DNA of 64,000 bases from positions 310,001-374,000 of the forward strand of contig NZ_JAAOZB010000001.1 of the NCBI RefSeq assembly GCF_011761265.1, in the 5' to 3' direction. The first letter of the stretch is position 1. Each line of letters starts with the position of its first letter. The DNA is from Microbacterium halimionae. GTDB taxonomy: Bacteria; Actinomycetota; Actinomycetes; Actinomycetales; Microbacteriaceae. Below the pieces are notes generated by a model, which saw nothing but the letters and a program-made list of their open reading frames with translations, did no database searches and was not told the DNA's origin. Position numbers and translations under genes: made by a program. Below, one piece after another: positions 58,893 through 64,000 of the stretch.

Positions 58893-60485
58893 ATGCCTCA
58901 GCTTCCCGAATCGAACGACCGCACCTCGATTGCCACGAACCCCTCCGCTGAAGCGGAGCTCGGCTCAACGACAGACACGGGTGCGCCGGCGCCGAGCGAC
59001 CGCAACAGCCTGACGGTGGGCGCCGATGGCCCGATCGTGCTGCACGACGTGCACTTCTTGAACCAGATGGCGCACTTCAATCGCGAACGTACCCCCGAAC
59101 GAAACGTGCACGCAAAAGGATCGGGCGCTTTCGGACACTTCGAGACGACGGGCGACGTCACCGCGTATACAAAGGCGGGGCTTTTTCAGCCCGGGGTGAA
59201 AACCGAAATGCTCGCGCGGTTCTCAACCGTCGCCGGCGAGCAGGGCTCCCCCGACACCTGGCGTGACCCGCGCGGCTTTGCACTCAAGTTCTACACCGAC
59301 GAAGGTAACTACGACCTCGTTGGCAATAACACGCCCGTCTTCTTCATTCGCGACACGATGAAGTTTCCCCACTTCATCCGTTCGCAAAAGCGTCGCGGAG
59401 GTAATGGTCTGCGTGACAACAACATGCAGTGGGACTTCTGGAGCCTGAACCCGGAGTCCGCCCACCAGGTCACCTACCTCATGGGTGATCGCGGCATCCC
59501 GGCGTCGTATCGACAGATGAACGGATACGGCTCGCACACCTACATGTGGGTCAACGCTGAGGGTGAGAAGTGCTGGGTGAAATATCACTTCCACAGCAAT
59601 CAGGGCGTCGCCGGACTCACCGACCAAGACGCCACTCGCATTGCGGGTGAGGATGCCGACTTCCACCGCCGCGATCTGTACAGCTCAATCGAGCAGGGCG
59701 ACTTTCCATCCTGGACGCTGTCGGTGCAGATCATGCCCTACGAAGATGCCAAGGACTACCGCATCAACCCGTTCGACCTAACGAAGATCTGGCCGCACGC
59801 GGACTACCCGCTCATCGAGGTCGGCACGATGACTCTTGATCGGAACCCCGACAACTTCTTCGCCCAGATCGAGCAGGCAGCATTCGAGCCGTCGGCGCTC
59901 GTGCCCGGCATCGGTTTCTCGCCCGACAAAATGCTGCTCGGGCGCGCGTTCGCCTACTCCGACACTCACCGACACCGCATCGGCGCGAACTACCAGCAGC
60001 TGCCGGTTAATCGCCCGCACGTCGAACTCAACACCTACACGCAGGACGGCCCAATGGCCTACGACCACCGCGGCGATGACCCGGTCTACGCACCGAACTC
60101 ATTCGGTCGTGGCTACGCCGACAACGTCGGCGAGGTGGATCCCGGGTGGGAGTCTGACGGCCCGATGGTGCGTCAGGCGTACACGCTGCGCGCCGAGGAC
60201 GACGACTTTTCGCAGGCGGGGTCACTCGTTCGCGATGTGTGGAACGACGAGCAGCGCGCGGCTTTCGTAAAGACAGTGGCGGGGCACCTGCTCGGTGGGG
60301 TCACGGGCGATGTTCTCGAGCGGGCGTTCGCGTATTGGAAGGCAGTGGATGCCGCAACCGGCGCGAGCATCGAAGAACTCGTGCGGGAGAAGGCGAATCT
60401 GGGCGCACCGGGCGCACAGCCGGACGCGGCAAAAGCTGCGGCATCCGACCCGATCACTGAACCAGACACCAACGCCGCGAAGTAA
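58893..60485 (+). CDS. katA: catalase (monofunctional, heme-containing)
   Basis: A 530-residue clade-type catalase. The distal His is in [15 protein letters not shown], Asn in [15 protein letters not shown] and the heme-ligating Tyr in [29 protein letters not shown] ribosome site precedes the ATG. It removes hydrogen peroxide. The extra 40 N-terminal residues are polar. The C-terminal portion ([14 protein letters not shown]) is a short polar tail. It is not linked to the T7SS genes by overlap; a 141-base gap lies between. Confidence 0.96.
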   Translation: MPQLPESNDRTSIATNPSAEAELGSTTDTGAPAPSDRNSLTVGADGPIVLHDVHFLNQMAHFNRERTPERNVHAKGSGAFGHFETTGDVTAYTKAGLFQPGVKTEMLARFSTVAGEQGSPDTWRDPRGFALKFYTDEGNYDLVGNNTPVFFIRDTMKFPHFIRSQKRRGGNGLRDNNMQWDFWSLNPESAHQVTYLMGDRGIPASYRQMNGYGSHTYMWVNAEGEKCWVKYHFHSNQGVAGLTDQDATRIAGEDADFHRRDLYSSIEQGDFPSWTLSVQIMPYEDAKDYRINPFDLTKIWPHADYPLIEVGTMTLDRNPDNFFAQIEQAAFEPSALVPGIGFSPDKMLLGRAFAYSDTHRHRIGANYQQLPVNRPHVELNTYTQDGPMAYDHRGDDPVYAPNSFGRGYADNVGEVDPGWESDGPMVRQAYTLRAEDDDFSQAGSLVRDVWNDEQRAAFVKTVAGHLLGGVTGDVLERAFAYWKAVDAATGASIEELVREKANLGAPGAQPDAAKAAASDPITEPDTNAAK

Positions 60486-60516
60486 CGCGCGTCGACGCAA
60501 CGGAAGGCACGTTCAC

Positions 60517-60693
60517 ATGAGCGATGACAAGATGACCGATGACGAAAAGCGCCACGACCAGCTGACGAGCGCACCCAACGCGACAGAGTCTGACGCGGCC
60601 CCTCGCATCGACGTCAGCCATCCACGCGAGGGCGTCACCCGGGTGGATGTGCGCGACGACGCTGAGGTTCGCCCGGGCGACGTCGACGACTGA
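60517..60693 (+). CDS. 58-residue acidic protein of unknown function
   Basis: A short, highly charged protein (MSDDKMTDDEKRHDQLTS, then DVSHPREGVTRVDVRDDAEV) without hydrophobic segment or cysteine, probably unstructured. It lies 31 bases behind the catalase gene with a ribosome site GGAAGG, so it is probably co-transcribed. No family is recognised. Confidence 0.6.
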   Translation: MSDDKMTDDEKRHDQLTSAPNATESDAAPRIDVSHPREGVTRVDVRDDAEVRPGDVDD

Positions 60694-60698
60694 TCGAC

Positions 60699-60747
60699 CG
60701 GAGGAGATCTGCCGTGCGGAGGTGAGTTTCACAGCGACCCTCCTCCG
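60699..60747. terminator. possible bidirectional terminator
   Basis: CGGAGGAG at 60699-60706 and CTCCTCCG at 60740-60747 are complementary around a 33-base loop, between the plus-strand small gene and the convergent GNAT gene. No T-run follows, so the evidence is weak. Confidence 0.35.
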
Positions 60748-60782
60748 CTGGGCATATCTACTCCCCAAGGCGAGCGTGAGCG

Positions 60783-61481
60783 CTAAGAAGCGACGAGCAG
60801 GTACCCACGGGTATCAAACCCAGCGATGATCAGCCCCGCATCGAGGTGAGTGCGCAGTTCTTCGCGCACGCGCACACGGTGAGCTGCGGCATCCGACGGG
60901 TTGCTCTTCCTGAGCTCATGAATGTCCGCGGGAACAGCGACGGTTGCCGCAACCTGTACGGGGGTTCTCGCGGGCGCCGAAGCGACAGCCCACGACACCA
61001 GGATGCGGTCGGTCTCGTCTCCCCGGTTGACGCCATCGTTCATGCGGCCGTACATGTCGACGACGTACGCCGTGGCACGCGCGCCCAGCACTGACAGGTT
61101 GAACCGGGCGTTGCGGGCAACAAGTGGATCAAAGGTCCAGGTGATTGTGCCGACGTCGCGCGCAAGCGCCCACGCGCGCTGATGCTGCTTGAGAACGCGG
61201 CCGAGCCCCATACTTTGGTACTCAGGCAGCACGCCGGTGATGTGCGAATGCATCGATCGCGCCGCAGGAGATGCAAAAAACGCGACGGATGCCCCCACCA
61301 AGCGCTCGTCGTCATAAAGACCGACCACGTAATTGCCGGTGTGCGCGAGCGCGATCATGAGGTTTGTCGGCACCGAGTCACGGTCGGTACGCCACACCTC
61401 ACGAAGCACTGCGGCCGCAGCAACAACATCGTCGACTGTGGCGAGTTCGCGGATCGCCATCCCCGCCGGAAGCCCTGTCAT
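60783..61481 (-). CDS. GNAT family acetyltransferase
   Basis: A 232-residue protein. The acetyl-CoA pyrophosphate-binding QxxGxG is seen in LPEYQSMGLGRVLKQHQRAW near residue 95 and the preceding MHSHITGVLP strand is typical. The C-terminal 110 residues (ATAYVVDMYGRM... onward) form a second domain as in COG3375-type predicted acetyltransferases. The substrate is unknown. The ATG at 61481 was used; MAIREL seven codons later is equally plausible. Divergent from the MFS gene. Confidence 0.82.
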   Translation of the reverse strand: MTGLPAGMAIRELATVDDVVAAAAVLREVWRTDRDSVPTNLMIALAHTGNYVVGLYDDERLVGASVAFFASPAARSMHSHITGVLPEYQSMGLGRVLKQHQRAWALARDVGTITWTFDPLVARNARFNLSVLGARATAYVVDMYGRMNDGVNRGDETDRILVSWAVASAPARTPVQVAATVAVPADIHELRKSNPSDAAAHRVRVREELRTHLDAGLIIAGFDTRGYLLVAS

Positions 61482-61532
61482 CACAACAGTCTGACAGCGC
61501 CAGTGCCCTCGTACGACGCATAAGCTGATCTG

Positions 61533-62975
61533 ATGCGCGCGCACGGGAACGACGAACGAAACCGGCTCACCCGGATGCCACGCCAAGGCGCGATTGTTGC
61601 CGTTCTCGCAATCGCGGGAATGTGCTCGTCGTTCATGTTCACGCTCGTCGTTCCGATTCAGTCAAAGCTTCCCGAGCTCCTCCACGCGAGCCGCGACGAC
61701 ACAGCGTGGGTCGTGACAGCGACACTTCTCGCGGCGGCTGTCATCACCCCCATCTCCGGCCGTCTCGGCGACATGTACGGTAAGCGCCGCATCGTTCTCG
61801 TGCTGATGGCAACGATGGTGCTGGGTTCGGTTATCGCCGCGTTTTCGCCGGGCATCGTGGGTATCATCGTGGGCCGAGCGCTGCAGGGTGCAGTCGTCGG
61901 CGTCGTGCCGTTGGGAATCTCGATCCTTCGTGATGTGCTGCACAAAGACCGCGTCGATTCAGCAATTGCGCTGATCAGCGCAACGCTCGGTGTGGGCGGC
62001 GCACTCGGTCTTCCGCTCAGCGCGTTCGTCACCGAAAAAGCCGACTGGCACCTGCTGTTCTGGGTCGCCGCGGCCCTCGGCTCTGTCGTCTTCGCACTTG
62101 TCTTATGGATTGTTCCCGTCAGCGTGCTTCGCACCGCCGGCAGGTTCGACTACACCGGGGCTGCGGGGCTCGCGATCGGTCTCATCGGAGTGCTGCTCGC
62201 GATTTCGCGCGGCAACACGTGGGGCTGGTTCTCGGTCACAACCCTTGCAACCGGGATTGGCGGCATCCTCGTGCTGCTCGTCTGGGGCTGGTACGAGCTA
62301 CGAATCGCGGAGCCGCTGCTTGACCTCCGCGTCGCGGCACGACGCCCGGTACTGCTCACCAATATCGCGTCGGTGGCCATGGGCTTCTCGCTCTTTGCCT
62401 CGAACGTTTCTTACCCGCAAATCTTGGAGCTGCCCGAAAGCTTGGGCGGTTTTGGACTCTCGCTCATTGGCGCAAGCCTCATTGTGATGCCTTCGGGCAT
62501 CGTGATGATGGTGCTCTCACCGTTTTCGGGGCGTATCGCCCGCACGGTCGGCCCCAAACTACTGCTGATTCTCGGCGCAATTGCACTCATGGCCGCGTAC
62601 GGATTCACGATCTTGTTCTCGGCCGAGGTGTGGCAAATCTTGGTGGCAAACATATTGATCGGCGTCGGGATCGGATTCGGGTACGCAGCGATGCCAATGC
62701 TCATCATGAGGTCGGTACCGCAGTCTGAGACCGGCGCATCCAACGGCCTGAATGCCCTGTTCCGCTCGCTCGGCACAAGCACTGCAGCAGCAATCATCGC
62801 GGCGGTGCTCGCGAGCTCTGCAGCTGTCGTCGACGGCGTACAGATTCCGAGCTCCGGGGGTTTCCAGTCCTCGTTCGTTCTCGGCGGTATAGCTGCACTT
62901 CTTGCACTCATCTGCGCAGCGTTCATCCCGACGCGCCAAACGTTCGAAGAAAAACATCCCTCGCTGCCGGAGTAA
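61533..62975 (+). CDS. MFS transporter, DHA2-like drug exporter
   Basis: A 480-residue membrane protein with about 14 hydrophobic segments. The loop motif GRLGDMYGKRRIVLV after the second segment and ASRDDTAWVVTATLLAAA are typical of DHA2 (14-TM) drug:H+ antiporters. The substrate is not known. The ATG at 61533 was used; a second ATG 14 codons in (MPRQGAI) is possible. Confidence 0.9.
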   Translation: MRAHGNDERNRLTRMPRQGAIVAVLAIAGMCSSFMFTLVVPIQSKLPELLHASRDDTAWVVTATLLAAAVITPISGRLGDMYGKRRIVLVLMATMVLGSVIAAFSPGIVGIIVGRALQGAVVGVVPLGISILRDVLHKDRVDSAIALISATLGVGGALGLPLSAFVTEKADWHLLFWVAAALGSVVFALVLWIVPVSVLRTAGRFDYTGAAGLAIGLIGVLLAISRGNTWGWFSVTTLATGIGGILVLLVWGWYELRIAEPLLDLRVAARRPVLLTNIASVAMGFSLFASNVSYPQILELPESLGGFGLSLIGASLIVMPSGIVMMVLSPFSGRIARTVGPKLLLILGAIALMAAYGFTILFSAEVWQILVANILIGVGIGFGYAAMPMLIMRSVPQSETGASNGLNALFRSLGTSTAAAIIAAVLASSAAVVDGVQIPSSGGFQSSFVLGGIAALLALICAAFIPTRQTFEEKHPSLPE

Positions 62976-62994
62976 CCACCGCTACTCTTTCGGA

Positions 62995-64000
62995 ATGACC
63001 ACAGCTGATCAGTCTCCCGACGTCGAGGACACCGCAGACCACGACGCCCGCTTCTTCGGCCAGCCGTGGGCGCTCGCGCACGTGTTCGGCGTGGAGATGT
63101 GGGAGCGCTTCAGCTTCTACGGCATGCAGGGCATCCTGCTCATCTACCTGTACTACTCGGCGGCGCAGGGTGGCCTCGGAATCGACGAGGCGGTGGCTAC
63201 CGGAATCGTCGGAGCCTACGGCGGTGCTGTCTATCTCTCCACCATTCTCGGAGCATGGATCGCAGATCGTCTGCTCGGGTCGGAACGAGTGCTGTTCTAC
63301 AGCGCTGTCGTCATCATGTTCGGCCACATCGCTCTCGCGGTACTCCCCGGCATCCCGGGAGTCACCGTCGGCCTCATCCTGATCGCCGTCGGCTCGGGCG
63401 GCCTGAAAGCAAACGCCACCTCGGTAGTGGGCGCTCTCTACAGTGAAGAAGACACGCGGCGGGATGCCGGTTTCTCGCTGTTCTACCTCGGCATCAACCT
63501 CGGCGCTTTCTTCGGCCCGATCTTCACCGGGCTCCTGCAGACTACGATGGGCTTCCACTGGGGCTTCGGGCTCGCGGCAGTCGGAATGGGTGTCGGCCTC
63601 ATCCAGTACTCGATCGGGCGAAAAGGGATGCCAGCATCTGCTCGCATCGTTCCGAACCCACTGCCGAAGAACAAACGCGTCCGGATGATCACAATCGGGG
63701 TTGCCGGGCTCGCGGTCATCATTGCGCTCATTCTCATCGGGGTGATTCGCGCCGATAACCTGTCGACGGTCGTGATCATCGTCACTCTCGCGGCAGCGAT
63801 CGCATACTTTGCCGTCATCATCGCCTCACGACAGATCACGTCGATCGAGCGCTCGCGCGTGTTCGGCTTTATTCCGCTGTTCATTGTGAGCGTCGGGTTC
63901 TGGTCGCTCTACCAACAGCAGTTCACAGTGCTGACGATCTACTCCGATAAGCGACTCGACCGCAGCCTCTTCGGTTGGGAAATGCCGGTTTCGTGGGTGC
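62995..64000 (+). CDS. POT/PTR family peptide:proton symporter (partial, 3' end outside window)
   Basis: About 335 residues of a proton-coupled oligopeptide transporter. The family signature appears as FGVEMWERFSFYGMQGIL (E-R-F-S-Y-Y-like motif) near residue 32, then GLKANATSVVGALYSEED and FSLFYLGINLGAFFGP. The visible part holds about eight TM segments. It imports di- and tripeptides. The ATG at 62995 is the only start with a (weak) CGGA upstream. Confidence 0.92.
   Translation, partial: MTTADQSPDVEDTADHDARFFGQPWALAHVFGVEMWERFSFYGMQGILLIYLYYSAAQGGLGIDEAVATGIVGAYGGAVYLSTILGAWIADRLLGSERVLFYSAVVIMFGHIALAVLPGIPGVTVGLILIAVGSGGLKANATSVVGALYSEEDTRRDAGFSLFYLGINLGAFFGPIFTGLLQTTMGFHWGFGLAAVGMGVGLIQYSIGRKGMPASARIVPNPLPKNKRVRMITIGVAGLAVIIALILIGVIRADNLSTVVIIVTLAAAIAYFAVIIASRQITSIERSRVFGFIPLFIVSVGFWSLYQQQFTVLTIYSDKRLDRSLFGWEMPVSWV

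Noticed and set aside
1..64000. tRNA genes, rRNA genes, CRISPR arrays and insertion sequences
   Set aside because: No tRNA-like cloverleaf with a GGTTCGAATCC arm outside coding sequence, no regularly spaced direct repeats and no transposase-like protein were found by reading; a covariance-model scan would be decisive.

Overview
The window is chromosomal DNA from a high-GC Gram-positive bacterium, most likely an actinobacterium of the Microbacteriaceae (Microbacterium-like). The evidence is the gene content: F420 biosynthesis genes, an F420-dependent glucose-6-phosphate dehydrogenase, an actinobacterial heme gene set with chdC, and an Ecc-type (mycobacterial-style) type VII secretion locus. 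GTG starts and 4-base ATGA/GTGA gene overlaps are frequent, and the word GGATGCC is very common in most genes. I saw no rRNA, tRNA, CRISPR array, insertion sequence or prophage.

Layout. 1-8.2 kb: a partial enoyl-CoA hydratase, a thiamine-precursor ECF transporter (ykoEDC) behind a TPP riboswitch, a D,D-carboxypeptidase-like protein, a PPOX-family protein, a J-domain protein and two membrane proteins. 8.2-13.6 kb: a 3-hydroxyisobutyryl-CoA hydrolase-like gene, an ABC exporter pair, and an Lrp/AsnC regulator divergent from alanine dehydrogenase. 13.6-21.6 kb: an F420 region (fbiC, a Baeyer-Villiger-type monooxygenase, fgd, fbiD, fbiA), with three of the four copies of a short inverted-repeat element. 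20.6-31.6 kb: a heme cluster (hemE, cgoX, three small envelope genes, chdC, hemC, hemD, hemB, hemL, ending in fbiA, all minus strand) with hemA divergent. No coproporphyrin ferrochelatase gene is seen. 31.6-40.2 kb: a DMT-family exporter with a LysR regulator, an HhH-GPD protein, pyruvate formate-lyase and its activase, menC and glycyl-tRNA synthetase. 40.2-58.8 kb: the type VII secretion (T7SS/ESX) locus. 58.8-64 kb: catalase, a small acidic protein, a GNAT protein, an MFS exporter and a partial POT peptide transporter.

How genes work together. FbiC, FbiD and FbiA make parts of F420, Fgd reduces it with glucose-6-phosphate, and the monooxygenase gene is wedged between fbiC and fgd with 4-base overlaps. 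The CofH half of this FbiC lacks the radical-SAM cysteines, so F420 synthesis here may depend on another protein, or be lost. The T7SS has one EccC motor and one EccB but two EccD channel proteins, two mycosin proteases, two WXG100 gene pairs in the main operon plus a fifth WXG100 gene, two FHA proteins and no visible EccE. A side cluster at 40.2-42.5 kb (WXG100, YbaB-like protein, helical protein, a 247-residue protein with a membrane hairpin, then two related 48/49-residue membrane proteins) looks like a possible T7SS effector-immunity module. It and the FbiC variant are the most interesting points in the window.
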